Part shown: one piece after another, positions 46,267-56,229 of the stretch
Position numbering within the stretch: the stretch's first letter is position 1
How the letters are laid out: every line of letters begins with the position of its first letter
Assembly: GCA_016713675.1 (NCBI GenBank)
Contig: JADJOS010000001.1
Span: 930,001-994,000 of the forward strand
DNA length: 64,000 nucleotides
Direction of reading: 5' to 3'
DNA from: Acidobacteriota bacterium
GTDB lineage: Bacteria > Acidobacteriota > Blastocatellia > Pyrinomonadales > Pyrinomonadaceae
Position numbers and translations under genes: made by a program
The notes under the pieces: model-generated
Databases searched by the model: none
Told to the model about the DNA's origin: nothing
Seen by the model: the letters and a program-made list of their open reading frames with translations, nothing else

Positions 46267-48078
46267 ATGTCACTTTTTGCGACTAAACCAATTTCAAAGA
46301 TCATCGCCGAGGCTCAGGAGACGGGCGAACATACTTTGAAAAAGACATTAAGTGCTCTTGATCTGACGATGCTTGGCGTCGGAGCGATCATCGGTACCGG
46401 AATTTTCGTTTTGACCGGCCAGGCCGCAGGAAAACACGCTGGTCCCGCTGTTATCATCTCGATGATCATTGCCGGTATCGTGAGCGCATTTGCAGCTCTG
46501 TGTTATTCGGAATTTGCCGCCAGCGTGCCGATCTCCGGTTCGGCCTATGCATATGGCTACGGAACTTTGGGCGAGTTCATCGCCTGGATCATCGGCTGGG
46601 ACCTTATTCTCGAATATGCGTTCGGAGCCGCTACGGTGGCCGTTGGTTGGTCGGGCTATGTGGTCAGTTTGTTTAGAGACACACTCGGTATCAACTTCCC
46701 GTTGAGTTTGAGCGCTCCGCCCGGAATGGCAATAAAAGCCGCGGACGGGGCCGTGGTCGCGACCGGTGTATTTAACCTGCCGGCAGCATTGATCGCGGTC
46801 GCGGTAACGCTGCTTCTTATTCGCGGTATCAAGGAATCGGCAAGCTTTAACTCGATCATCGTGATCGTCAAGGTAGTAGTTGTTGTGCTCTTTATTGTCG
46901 CGGGTATCGGCTACGTGAATACAGACAATATCGGCATCGGCTGCACCGTTGGTGCTCCGGGCTGTGCAGAGTTCATGCCGTTCGGATTCAGCGGTGTGGT
47001 TACCGGTGCGGCTGTTATCTTCTTTGCGTATATCGGTTTTGACGCAGTTTCGACCGCCGCTCAGGAAGCAAAGAATCCGCAAAAGGATATGCCGATGGGT
47101 ATCCTCGGTTCGCTCGCGATCTGTACGGTCCTGTATATCCTCGTTGCCGGCATCATGGTCGGCTTGGTCGATTACAAGATGCTCACCAACGCGGCCGCTC
47201 CGATCGCCGTTGCCATCGACGCCGCTCTCCAACAAGCCGAAGGAACGACGATGGGCAAGATCCTGTTTGCGTTCCCGACGATCATCAAGGTGGGTGCCGT
47301 CCTCGGACTCAGCTCGACAATGGTCGTAATGACGATGGGCCAACCGCGTGTGTTCTATTCGATGTCGAAGGACGGTCTATTGCCGGCATGGGCGGCAAAG
47401 ATCCATCCGAAATATCAGACGCCGCATATCACAACGGCCATCACCGGTGTGATCGTAGCCATACTCGCCGGCTTTGTGCCGATCAGTCTCCTTGGCGAAC
47501 TTGTTAGTATCGGTACGCTCTTTGCGTTTGTGATCGTCGGTGTCGGTATCATTATCCTTAGATCGTCAAATCCGGCGCTTGACCGGCCGTTCAAGGTGCC
47601 TCTCTCGCCGTTCATTCCGATCGCAACAGTACTCTCTGCTGCGTATCTCATGAACAGTTTGCCGCTCGATACATGGATCCGGCTGATCGTCTGGATGTCG
47701 ATCGGGCTCGTCATCTATTTCGCATACAGCTACAACCATAGCAAGATAGGGATCGACGAGAATCGTGAAGGTGACGAAGGCGAATCCAATTATAAACCGC
47801 CGATCGCAGCCGCTATCGCGATCGTACTGGCAATGGCATTGACCGTCTGGCAGGTTTCGCACTTGGTGTGGATCGAGATGGCGGTTCGGTTATTTGCCTG
47901 GGGCGTGACCGGCGTATTGGTCATTGTTTTGATGTATGGAAAGGGCGACCGCAATGCGGCTCGCACCTCCAGTACACGAAATATCGGTCTTATCGCCACG
48001 CTCGCTAATCTTGCGATCTGGATAGGGATCACCTACTGGTTCTTTATGCATTACGCGGAACTGCACGTCGCCAAGTAG
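46267..48078 (+). CDS. APC permease of the cationic amino-acid transporter (CAT) family
   Basis: 603 residues; AGGAGG lies 7 nt before the ATG. Motifs: TLKKTLSALDLTMLGVGAIIGTGIFVLTGQAAG, AALCYSEFAASVPISGSAYAYGYGTLGEFIAWIIGWDLILEYA, FFAYIGFDAVSTAAQEAKNPQKDMPMGILGS and QPRVFYSMSKDGLLP, with a total of ~14 helices. These match bacterial CAT/YfnA-type transporters, which take up Arg, Lys or neutral amino acids. Paired with an APC permease of another branch, suggesting a shared amino-acid or peptide-breakdown role together with the many exported peptidases (inference). Confidence 0.94.
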   Translation: MSLFATKPISKIIAEAQETGEHTLKKTLSALDLTMLGVGAIIGTGIFVLTGQAAGKHAGPAVIISMIIAGIVSAFAALCYSEFAASVPISGSAYAYGYGTLGEFIAWIIGWDLILEYAFGAATVAVGWSGYVVSLFRDTLGINFPLSLSAPPGMAIKAADGAVVATGVFNLPAALIAVAVTLLLIRGIKESASFNSIIVIVKVVVVVLFIVAGIGYVNTDNIGIGCTVGAPGCAEFMPFGFSGVVTGAAVIFFAYIGFDAVSTAAQEAKNPQKDMPMGILGSLAICTVLYILVAGIMVGLVDYKMLTNAAAPIAVAIDAALQQAEGTTMGKILFAFPTIIKVGAVLGLSSTMVVMTMGQPRVFYSMSKDGLLPAWAAKIHPKYQTPHITTAITGVIVAILAGFVPISLLGELVSIGTLFAFVIVGVGIIILRSSNPALDRPFKVPLSPFIPIATVLSAAYLMNSLPLDTWIRLIVWMSIGLVIYFAYSYNHSKIGIDENREGDEGESNYKPPIAAAIAIVLAMALTVWQVSHLVWIEMAVRLFAWGVTGVLVIVLMYGKGDRNAARTSSTRNIGLIATLANLAIWIGITYWFFMHYAELHVAK

Positions 48079-48096
48079 GCCGCGTGTTTTAGTACT

Positions 48097-48150
48097 TGCC
48101 GCAGAGGTCAACGAGGGTCTTTGATCCACTACGATCTCTGCGGCATTTTT
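48097..48150 (+). terminator. Intrinsic terminator after CAT permease
   Basis: TGCCGCAGAG(G)TC pairs with GA(T)CTCTGCGGCA (about 12 pairs) around a 27-nt loop, followed directly by TTTTTG. Located 18 nt after the permease stop and before the convergent glycosyltransferase gene. Confidence 0.75.
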
Positions 48151-48240
48151 GCGCCGTTCTTTGCAATACGGATCAGTGAGATGTCTGATCGTTCAAGTTG
48201 AAGGTTTTGAGGAGCGGTGCCGTTAGTCCTTTTTACTTTC

Positions 48241-49350
48241 TTAGAGGCTCTTGTAGAGATCAAGCCATTTGCCGCCGATTTTGTTGATCTCAAAATGTTC
48301 TTCGACGAACTTCCGCGAGCGGCCGCGATATCCGTTGTATTCATCAGCCGTCATCGTGAGTATCGTGTCGATCACTGAGGCAAGCGAGTCGGCATCGTTA
48401 TCGATCCAATAACCGACCTTTTCATCCTGAAGGATCGACCAGGGCGTCCCGGTCGATGCGATGACCGGCGTATTCTGCGCAAGTGATTCGAGTACGACAA
48501 CGCCAAAATTCTCACTGATCGACGGCATGAAGGTCCAAGAAGCATCAGCGAGCAGTTGCTGTTTCGCTTCGCCCTCGACCTGACCGAGGAACTCGACACG
48601 ATCTGCCAGTCCGAGTGTTTCCGCGAGACCGCGAAGTTCGGTCACATAGCTCACACCGCCATTTCCGGCGATCTTTAAGATGATATTCGAGTTTCGAAAC
48701 TCTAGTGACCGGCTCGCTGCCATGATCAATTTATCAATTCCTTTTTTTGGATCGATCCGGCCGATGAAAAGGAGATATCCGCTCGCTGAACGTTCCATAA
48801 GAGCAGGCATCTCGATCAGATTGGGAATATGGACAACGCGAATTCCTTGGCCGAAATAATTTTCGATATCAACGACCTCTTTTTCAGCCGTGGCATGAAA
48901 TGAGGCATAACGGGCAAGAAAGGTTCGATAGAACCACAATATCGGCCGTTTTCGGGCAGTAGAACGGGTCAGGCCGTAAGGTGCCAACTCGTCTCGCGGT
49001 GAGACCACAAGTTTTTTCCCGAGCAGTCTGGCGAATAACGCCGAGAAAAAGGCAGCGGGAAAGAAGATGGATGAAACCTGGACCACATCGGCTGCGGCAA
49101 CGCAGCGCAACGCCCGCAAAGTCTGGTGCAGCGGAAAATAGGTGATCGCCGTACGAACGTGCATGACACGCCCTTCTTCATTTTCGCTCCATTTGTTCAA
49201 TGCCAAGTCAGGCGGCACGCCCTGATCGGTCGCAAGGATGACGGGATCGACACCGCTCCGCTTGAGATATTTAGTAAGCCAGTAGACCGAATTCGCCGGC
49301 CCGCCCGCCTGGGACGGGTAAAATACCTGCAGCGGGAAAAAGATCTTCAT
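48241..49350 (-). CDS. Glycosyltransferase family 4 protein
   Basis: 369 residues from the ATG at 49350, which immediately follows the asnB stop. GT-B fold: N-terminal VFYPSQAGGPANSVYWLTKYLKRSGVDPVI, mid-domain VVSPRDELAPYGLTR, nucleotide-sugar site LFIGRIDPKKGIDKLI and the E-x7-E-type SISENFGVVVLESLAQNTPVIAS. Transfers a sugar from a nucleotide donor, probably for surface polysaccharide or glycolipid. With asnB upstream the pair resembles a piece of an exopolysaccharide cluster (asnB-like amidotransferases often decorate sugars). Acceptor unknown. Confidence 0.92.
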   Translation of the reverse strand: MKIFFPLQVFYPSQAGGPANSVYWLTKYLKRSGVDPVILATDQGVPPDLALNKWSENEEGRVMHVRTAITYFPLHQTLRALRCVAAADVVQVSSIFFPAAFFSALFARLLGKKLVVSPRDELAPYGLTRSTARKRPILWFYRTFLARYASFHATAEKEVVDIENYFGQGIRVVHIPNLIEMPALMERSASGYLLFIGRIDPKKGIDKLIMAASRSLEFRNSNIILKIAGNGGVSYVTELRGLAETLGLADRVEFLGQVEGEAKQQLLADASWTFMPSISENFGVVVLESLAQNTPVIASTGTPWSILQDEKVGYWIDNDADSLASVIDTILTMTADEYNGYRGRSRKFVEEHFEINKIGGKWLDLYKSL

Positions 49351-49355
49351 TGAGG

Positions 49356-51203
49356 TCAGATGTTGTTGTTTTCGAGCCATTCGGTCAAAACGATAATATG
49401 CCAAAGCTCGGACCAGCGAACCCGACCGTCAAGAAATAGCTGCCATTTTGAACGCAGACGGTCGGCATCCAGTATTCCGCGCTGAGCCATCAGATCGATC
49501 CGCGACGAACAGAACTCGAGCAATTCGCCGCGCATCCATTTTTCAAACGGAAGCACAAATCCCATTTTGGGGCGGTCCACGATCTCACGCGGCAGCATGT
49601 CACCAAGCGAATCGACGAGAAGCCCCTTCGGCGTTGCTGACAATTTCATCGAGTCAGGGATGCGCAAGACATATTCGACCAGGTGGTAGTCAAAAAATGG
49701 TTCCCGCACCTCAAGGGCCGAGGCCATTGCAAACTGGTCGGTATCCTTGAGCAGCACATTTTGCGTGTAACCGAGCAATTCAGCGATCGTGAATTGGCTG
49801 ATCATTGGGAACCCTTCAATATCTGCCAAACGCTCGGCGAGTATTTTTTCGATCAGGATATCGTGGCTGCCGTTGCCGTAGTATTCGCCGGCGAGCCGCT
49901 GCGACAACACCTGTCGCATCTTTGGATAAACGGTCGATATATCCATGCGGTCAACTGAAAGCAGATCGGCAATTCGCTGGTATTTGGAGTTAGACGAATT
50001 TGCGAGCAGCCCTGATGCGAGCTTACGGACAAAGTGAGGAACCCGCGAAGTGACGCCGGTCCGCGTTCTAAGCCATTGATCGAAATAATGATAACCGGCG
50101 AAAAGTTCATCGCCGCCGAGACCTGACAGGGCGACCGTAATTCCGGATTCGCGCGTTGCCTTGGAGACAACATACGTATTCAGCCCATCGCCGCTCGGCG
50201 AGTCGATAGCGCGAAGTGCATCCGGCAGAGCAGCGAGAAAATCGTTTGATGTCAGCCTTACACTAGCGTGGTGCGTTTTGTATTTGGCGGCAATGATCTT
50301 GGAATACGGCGATTCATCGTATTCCTTTTCGTCGAACGTGACGGAAAATGTGTTGACAGGCTGCGTCGAAACCTCTGACATCAGGGCGACAACGGCACTC
50401 GAATCGATCCCGCCAGACAGAAACGCTCCGAGCGGCACATCGCTGATCATTCGGCGTTCGACCGACCGCAGAAGCAGTTCGCGAACGTCCTTTCGGACAG
50501 TTTCGATATCACCGGCGACATCGGCGGACGTTTTTTCGATCTGCCAAAACGGCGCTGACGTTATCTTGCCGTCTTTGATGCACGCATATTCACCGGCACC
50601 GAGTTGATGTATCCCCTCGATGATCGTCTGCGGAGCATAGACCGATTGATACATCAGATATTCGAAAAGTCCGAAACTATTTATGGTCTTATCAACGAGC
50701 CCCGAGCCAAGTATCGAGCGAATTTCCGAAGAAAACACGAACACTCCGCTGGACGTCATCGAGTAATAGAGAGGCTTGACACCGAGCCGGTCGCGAGCCA
50801 CGAAAAGTGTCTTGTCGACGTTGTCCCAAATTACGATGGCGAACATTCCATTGAGCATCGAGAGACACTCGGGGCCATGTTTTAGAAAGGCTGCGAGAAC
50901 GATCTCGGTATCGCCGGCGGTGTGAAATTCGTATTCAGGGAGCGTCGCTTTGACGTCGCGAAAATTGTAGATCTCGCCGTTGAGGATGATCGCGTAGCGG
51001 CCGGAAGCGTCAAAAAGCGGATGATTAGCCTCTTCGGAAAGGTCAATGATCGAAAGCCGCCGATGCCCCAATGCGATACCATCATCGACAAAAAAACCTT
51101 CGGCGTCAGGCCCCCGATGACTGACAAGATCGGTCATCCGATGAATTTTGGCCGCCGCCTCGCTTTTGTCTTTAAGGCCGACGATCCCGGCAATTCCGCA
51201 CAT
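49356..51203 (-). CDS. asnB: Asparagine synthase (glutamine-hydrolysing)
   Basis: 615 residues. Class II amidotransferase domain begins MCGIAGIVG with the catalytic Cys2, has SHRGPDAEG and LGHRRLSIIDLS, and NGEIYNF. The synthetase domain has the ATP-pyrophosphatase motif LGAFLSGGIDSSAVVALM, ALSGLGGDELFAGYHYF and the C-terminal PKGLLVDSLGDMLPREIVDRPKMGFVLPFEKW. Converts Asp plus Gln to Asn plus Glu, or in surface-polysaccharide clusters amidates a sugar acid. Co-transcribed with the glycosyltransferase. Full length and intact. Confidence 0.95.
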   Translation of the reverse strand: MCGIAGIVGLKDKSEAAAKIHRMTDLVSHRGPDAEGFFVDDGIALGHRRLSIIDLSEEANHPLFDASGRYAIILNGEIYNFRDVKATLPEYEFHTAGDTEIVLAAFLKHGPECLSMLNGMFAIVIWDNVDKTLFVARDRLGVKPLYYSMTSSGVFVFSSEIRSILGSGLVDKTINSFGLFEYLMYQSVYAPQTIIEGIHQLGAGEYACIKDGKITSAPFWQIEKTSADVAGDIETVRKDVRELLLRSVERRMISDVPLGAFLSGGIDSSAVVALMSEVSTQPVNTFSVTFDEKEYDESPYSKIIAAKYKTHHASVRLTSNDFLAALPDALRAIDSPSGDGLNTYVVSKATRESGITVALSGLGGDELFAGYHYFDQWLRTRTGVTSRVPHFVRKLASGLLANSSNSKYQRIADLLSVDRMDISTVYPKMRQVLSQRLAGEYYGNGSHDILIEKILAERLADIEGFPMISQFTIAELLGYTQNVLLKDTDQFAMASALEVREPFFDYHLVEYVLRIPDSMKLSATPKGLLVDSLGDMLPREIVDRPKMGFVLPFEKWMRGELLEFCSSRIDLMAQRGILDADRLRSKWQLFLDGRVRWSELWHIIVLTEWLENNNI

Positions 51204-51322
51204 ACATTGAATATAACAATATCACTGCGTTTGCGAAACGACGTGACAATGGATGGCCTGATGCGCAGTGAGACGATTTTTCTGCTAAAGTGTCGATCTC
51301 GAAACTGAACTTCCGATCACCG

Positions 51323-52760
51323 ATGACCGAGAGCACCGACAACAAAATTCGTTCAAAGGGCAAGCTTGTTCGATGGCTTGCGGTTATAGCATGCGGTTTT
51401 GGCATTGGAATACTGCCGCCGCCGGATGGCGTTTCGCGCGAAGCCTGGACCTTGCTCGCGATATTTGTCGCGACGATCGTCGGTTCGATCCTCCAGCCGA
51501 TGACCGGAAGCGCAATGGTGCTGATCGGCGTTATCGCGACGGCTATCTTTGGCGCTCTGAAGATCGAAACCAGCCTGAGCGGCTACGCCGACAAATATGT
51601 CTGGCTCGTACTCGCTGCATTCTTTATCTCGAGGGCGATGATCAAGACCGGACTGGGGCACCGGATCGCATTGATGCTTGTCCGTCTGATCGGCCGCAAA
51701 ACGCTCGGACTCGGTTATTCGCTGGTGATAACAGATTTTGTTCTCGCCTCGTTCGTTCCGTCGACCGGAGCGAGATCCGGCGGGATCATATTGCCGATCG
51801 CGAGGAGTGTCTCCGGAGACGTACGATTCGCGGCCCGATGACGGCACAGCGGGAAAGCTCGGCACGTTTTTGATGAACCTCTTGTATCAATGCGAGGTCA
51901 TCCTTTGCGCGACATTTTTGACGGGGCAGGCATCGAACCTGATCATCGCGAGATTTGCGATGGAACACGCCGGCATAGACATGAACTATTCGATCTGGTT
52001 CATTTCGGCGATCGTTCCGGCGATCGTTTCGCTCACCGTTATACCATTGATGATCTACCGCTACTTTCCGCCGGAGATCAAGGAAACGCCGAACGCGGTC
52101 TCGTTCGCCCGTGACGAGTTAACAAAGCTCGGGCCGCTTTCAAAAAGCGAATTGATCTTATTGGCCGTATTTGTCGTGGTCGTGGCTCTCTGGATCACAT
52201 CGCGTTTTCACGGCATCGACGCGACGGTCATAGCTCTTTTCGGGATCGCCTTTTTACTGATAACACAAGTACTCGACTGGAGCGACATAATAGACGAAAC
52301 GCATGCCTGGGAAGTATTTATCTGGTATGGCGGCCTCGTAATGATGGCCAGTGAGCTCGGCAAGACGACGATCACAAAGCTCTTCGCCGAGTCGATCGCC
52401 GGTGTCACGGATGGTTGGTCGTGGCCGATGGCGTTGGCCGTCTTGGCGCTGGTCTATTTTTACGCACATTACGGTTTTGCGAGCATAACGGCACATGTGA
52501 CGGCGATGTTCATACCATTTTTGACCGTTACCATCGCGGTCGGGGCACCGGCTGGGCTGACAGTGCTCTTGCTGACCTATTTTGCTAATTTGAGTGCAGG
52601 ACTCACGCATTACGGAACTACGCCGGCACCGGTCTATTTCGGCACGGGCTACGTCAAACAAGGCCAATGGTGGACGATCGGCCTCGTCGCGTCTGTTCTC
52701 AATATCATCATCTGGTCGACGATAGGCCTCGCCTGGTGGAAATTGATCGGTTGGTGGTAA
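51323..52760 (+). pseudogene. DASS (SLC13) dicarboxylate/anion transporter, broken by a +1 shift
   Basis: First frame: GILPPPDGVSREAWTLLAIFVATIVGSILQPM, ISRAMIKTGLGHRIALMLVRLIGRKTLGLGYSLVITDFVLA and FVPSTGARSGGIILPIARS are signatures of the 2-oxoglutarate/malate translocator type of DASS transporter. Near 51811-51815 the protein continues in another frame with YDSRPDDGTAGKLGTFLM and runs to 52760, including YFANLSAGLTHYGTTPAPVYFGTGY. Removing one base (an extra C in CTCCGG is the simplest) restores a ~478-residue, 12-13-helix protein. Imports dicarboxylates with Na+ or by exchange. Probably an indel error. Confidence 0.87.
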
Positions 52761-52787
52761 GTAGATAGAATAAAGAAACTGAAGACC

Positions 52788-52825
52788 AAAAAGGGCAAGT
52801 GAGGTAAAGCTACCTCACCTGCCCT
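52788..52825 (-). terminator. Intrinsic terminator of the FG-GAP protease gene
   Basis: AGGGCA-AG-TGAGGTA / TACCTCA-CCT-GCCCT arms with AAGC loop; on the minus strand it is followed by TTTTT. It lies 24 nt after the minus-strand stop and 31 nt after the DASS gene, so it may serve both. Confidence 0.8.
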
Positions 52826-52848
52826 GATCATTCGATCAAAAGCGTCCC

Positions 52849-55072
52849 TTAGGGAACGAATACGTTCGGGACCGGCTGGTCGCCGGTGGTGCCGAATGAC
52901 TGGATCAGCGTTCCGGCAGTCGAGCGTTGGACGAACCAGGTCGCGCTTGCCGGGCGAAAGACACCTGCGTCGAATTTACCGTCGCCATCATAGTCGCCAG
53001 GAACCGGTAAGTCGCCGTTCGCTCCGAATGGGAATGCAAAGAACGAGAAGTCTTCGCTCCGCAGGATGAACCAGTTGCCGTTGGATGGCCGCCATATCGC
53101 GACGTCGGTCTTGCCGTCGCCGGTATAATCGCCCTGGACCGCTTTGTCCGTTGAGGCACCAAATACCATTGCCAACACCGTATTGTTCGAGCTTCGCTGT
53201 ATCCACCACTGAGCACCGCCCACTGCGTTAGGCCGGAAAATGGCGATGTCTGCCTTCGTGTCACCATCGTAGTTGCCCACGACAGGCACGTCACCCGCGG
53301 CTCCAAATCCGGTTATCGTTGTGCCGCCGGTAGAACGGTTGATGAACCAGGTTTGTGTAGTCGGCCTGAAGACCGAAGGATCCGATTTCCCGTCACCATC
53401 AAAATCGGCCGGAACCGGAACATCGCCGTTTGCACCGAATGGAAACGCGAAGAACGAGAGGTCTTCGCTGCGCAAAATGAACCATTGGCCGGTTGCCGGA
53501 CGCCAGATCGCAATGTCCGTCTTTCCGTCGCCGGTGTAATCAGAAGGTACGATCTTATCGGTTGCATTTCCAAATTGAAGGGCCGAGTTCGTTCCATTGG
53601 AAGAACGCAAATACCACCACTCACCGGCTGCCGGGCGATAGATGCCGACATCCGTCTTGTTGTCGCCGTCAAAATCATACGGAGCACGGCCGGTGCTGGT
53701 CAGGCATGCCGCCCCGGCGATCTTGCCAAGGATGAGTGCTTTGGGCTGCGGTCCGAATCCGAGCAGAAAATCAATCCCAACGGCATTGAGGTGACAGTAG
53801 CTCATTATCGTTCCGCCTCCGGGAGGAGGCCGGCGGGGTCGCGCAGGTTCCGCCTGGTCCCGGTTCAACCGCGACGCAACCGTCGATCGCCGTATTATTG
53901 CCGTTCCAAACGCAGGCTTGCGTGTGGTCTGAGCCAAGATTATGCCCGGTCTCGTGCGTAAAGACCTCGACGGTCCAGGAAAAGGTCGGCACATTGTTGA
54001 ATGTAGGCTCTATGCCGCTCACGGCATAGCCGTTAGGACAAATGGAATCCAAATTGGCGATCCCGCCATAACCGATCAAAGTGATCAAGTGCGCTAGATT
54101 TCCATTATAAGTCGGGCGATTCATCGTGAATGCATTCAAATGAACACCGGCATCGTTCGTCGCCCCGTAGGGACTAACGGTATTCCAGACAAACGTCTCC
54201 GAAAGAGAAACGAAAATACCATCGTTCGCAAAAAGAGCCGCCGATTGATTAAAAAATCCGGCAACGTAAGCGATAGTGTTAGGAACCGAGCCCTTATTTT
54301 GAAAAACGTCAAAATTTGCCTCGACATAAATGCGTGTAACTCTCGCAGCAACTGCGTCGGCAGATTGCTCCTGCAAAACAGGAATAGAAGCAGATTCGTT
54401 TCCGGTGCTTCGAACATTGCAGAAATTTTCGGGGCGCGTTTTCAGATCATTTGTATCAAAGAATATATGGGTATCGCTTCGATTATTTCCCGTCAACCTA
54501 CCTAGCGATGAATTTCCGAGTGCTTTCGAGCGGATGCTGCCCATCACTTCGTTCGGGAAAATGCTGATCGCGACCAGCGAAAGCGGTTCGCCCTTGATCA
54601 TGCCGCGATAGTGGTTACCGAGGCTATTCTCATAAGATTGGCCAGTGGGTGCCGACGTCGAGACCTTGAAACCGGGCGCAAAGATGTCAGCTTGCTCGAG
54701 GTCGAGGTCGATAAAACCGCCGTTACCGTCCGGGATCGACAGCGTCATATATTTGGGTGCTTCGGCGATAATGTTTCTGATAGCCTTTTTGTCGAGGTCA
54801 AGGAGTACGCCTCTCGACACGGCGGTATAAAGATCGTCATTTCTACTGATCAATCTCGCCGTTGGTGCGAACAGCTCACGGCGTTGAAAGTTAGCGCCGG
54901 TTGCCCTGGCTATTTCGATCGATTCCGGTACCGCTTTGATGCCCGCGGTCCGGGTCGTTCTCTTTAGAAGATCTTCGAACACAGAACGATCTTGTGCCCG
55001 CAACGTGATGGTTGGAAAGATACAAATGGCCAAAAACGCTAAGCCAAAAATCAAAACAGACGATCTCTTCAT
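52849..55072 (-). pseudogene. Secreted M12-type metalloprotease (reprolysin-like) with C-terminal FG-GAP repeats, broken by a +1 shift
   Basis: Start ATG 55072 (GGAG upstream). Frame one: signal peptide, propeptide-like domain, then FTHETGHNLGSDHTQACVW with HExxHxxGxxH zinc site and EPGPGGTCATPP. The next frame, from about 53818-53835, supplies GGGTIMSYCHL (the Met-turn) and goes on through about six FG-GAP/VCBS repeats (DFDGDNKTDVGIYRPAAGEWW, DYTGDGKTDIAIWRPATG and similar) ending VPNVFVP. Deleting one base in a CCTCCTCCC-type run joins ATPPAPPGGG and restores a ~740-residue protein. The repeats probably form a propeller or calcium-binding tail. Secreted protease. Confidence 0.85.
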
Positions 55073-55172
55073 ATGCAATCTCCTTTTTGCTAAGCAATAT
55101 TCAAAAGCGGTGACGTCCGGGCCACCGAAAAAGATACGAATTGGGAAATTTTCGAAATTCTGCCACCGAATT

Positions 55173-55209
55173 AAAAAAAAAGCAACCAAAATTCTTATAT
55201 CCCGGTTGC
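55173..55209 (-). terminator. Minus-strand terminator ~100 nt upstream of the metalloprotease start
   Basis: GCAACC / GGTTGC 6-bp stem (55182-55187 with 55204-55209) followed on the minus strand by nine T (55173-55181). It sits in the 5' flank of the minus-strand protease gene. Either it ends a short transcript from 55210-55639 (no gene seen there) or acts as leader attenuator. Confidence 0.6.
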
Positions 55210-55639
55210 TGCTTTGCCTTAGCGAGTCGTTGATGGCGGGAAATTTCGCTTTGAAATTTCGATCGACAGCTTCACTCGAAAGCCGCGAATTCAAAGTCAT
55301 TCACAGTGGCCGTCGCAACCATGACTCGAGACGGCAATATAAACAAGAATCGCTTGGACGCCGCAGCCGGTCGCTCGGCGATTTCGACGCTAACGGAAGA
55401 CAGATAGAAACACAATATCGCAGTAGTAAATATCGCCGATGTCGAAATATCGTAGATCAAACCGGTCTCCGTTCATTCGACGGTATCGGCGGCCTTTCTC
55501 CAATTTCAAGTAATGCCGATACTACGTTCGGTATCTAGTGCGACAAGAATAAGAAAACCGGCTCAAACTTTATTTTTCAAAGCAGAAAATCGTTAGGAAA
55601 ATAAGCCGATTAAGACTATTCTTAGGCGACTGGAAAGAT
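55210..55639. other. Intergenic region with no supported gene
   Basis: Contains two copies of the palindrome GAAATTTC 13 bp apart (55240-55247 and 55253-55260), with related GAAATT sites at ~55144 and ~55155. Candidate operator sites for the protease gene or ECF sigma gene. A 62-codon minus-strand frame (55272-55460) is present but has no recognisable family. Promoter of the ECF gene should lie at 55540-55639. Confidence 0.4.
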
Positions 55640-56197
55640 ATGATTGAAAAGCCGATCACACTGATTCTGCGTGAATTGAGGACGGGCGGCGATGAAACTC
55701 TCGACGAACTGCTGCCGCTTGTTTACGATGAACTACGCCGATTGGCGAACAGCTATCTCAGCCGCGAACGCTCTAATCATACTCTTCAGCCTACGGCGCT
55801 TGTTCACGAGGCATATTTGCGGCTGATCGGCCAAAACGAGATCGACTGGCAAAATCGCGCTCATTTCTTTGGTGTTTCGGCCCGATTGATGCGCGAGATC
55901 CTGATCGAATACGCCCGTGCCAAACATCGCCATAAACGCGGCGGCGAGGGCCTGACACAGATCGAACTTTCCGATTCGATCGGATACACGAATTCGAATA
56001 CGCTGAACGTCATCGCTGTCGACGAAGCATTAACAAGCCTCGAGTCGCTCGATAAGGATCAGGCACGCGTGGTCGAGCTTAAGTTCTTTGCGGGATTGAC
56101 CATTGAGGAGATAGGCGAGGTAATGGGCATTTCGCCTGCGACTGTAAAACGTGAATGGTCGACTGCCAAACTCTATCTCCACAAGATTCTAAATTAA
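55640..56197 (+). CDS. ECF-subfamily RNA polymerase sigma factor
   Basis: 185 residues. Sigma-2 region LLPLVYDELRRLANSYLSRERSNHTLQPTALVHEAYLRLI and the following QNEIDWQNRAHFFGVSARLMREILIEYARAKHRHKRGGE are diagnostic for the ECF group (TIGR02999 type) found in Planctomycetes and Acidobacteria and typically linked to Ser/Thr kinases. Sigma-4: VVELKFFAGLTIEEIGEVMGISPATVKREW. No anti-sigma gene is adjacent; the kinase gene begins 33 nt downstream, so kinase-linked control is likely. Confidence 0.95.
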   Translation: MIEKPITLILRELRTGGDETLDELLPLVYDELRRLANSYLSRERSNHTLQPTALVHEAYLRLIGQNEIDWQNRAHFFGVSARLMREILIEYARAKHRHKRGGEGLTQIELSDSIGYTNSNTLNVIAVDEALTSLESLDKDQARVVELKFFAGLTIEEIGEVMGISPATVKREWSTAKLYLHKILN

Positions 56198-56229
56198 ACG
56201 GCCTGTTCTCAAATTCGATCGACGTCGTA

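Noticed and set aside
46348..47343. 331-codon minus-strand frame inside the CAT permease
   Set aside because: Shadow of the permease; composition His/Asp/Arg-rich, no family, and the plus frame has APC motifs throughout.
55272..55460. 62-codon minus-strand frame upstream of the ECF gene
   Set aside because: Hydrophobic start could suggest a peptide, but no ribosome site, no family and no conservation evidence available.
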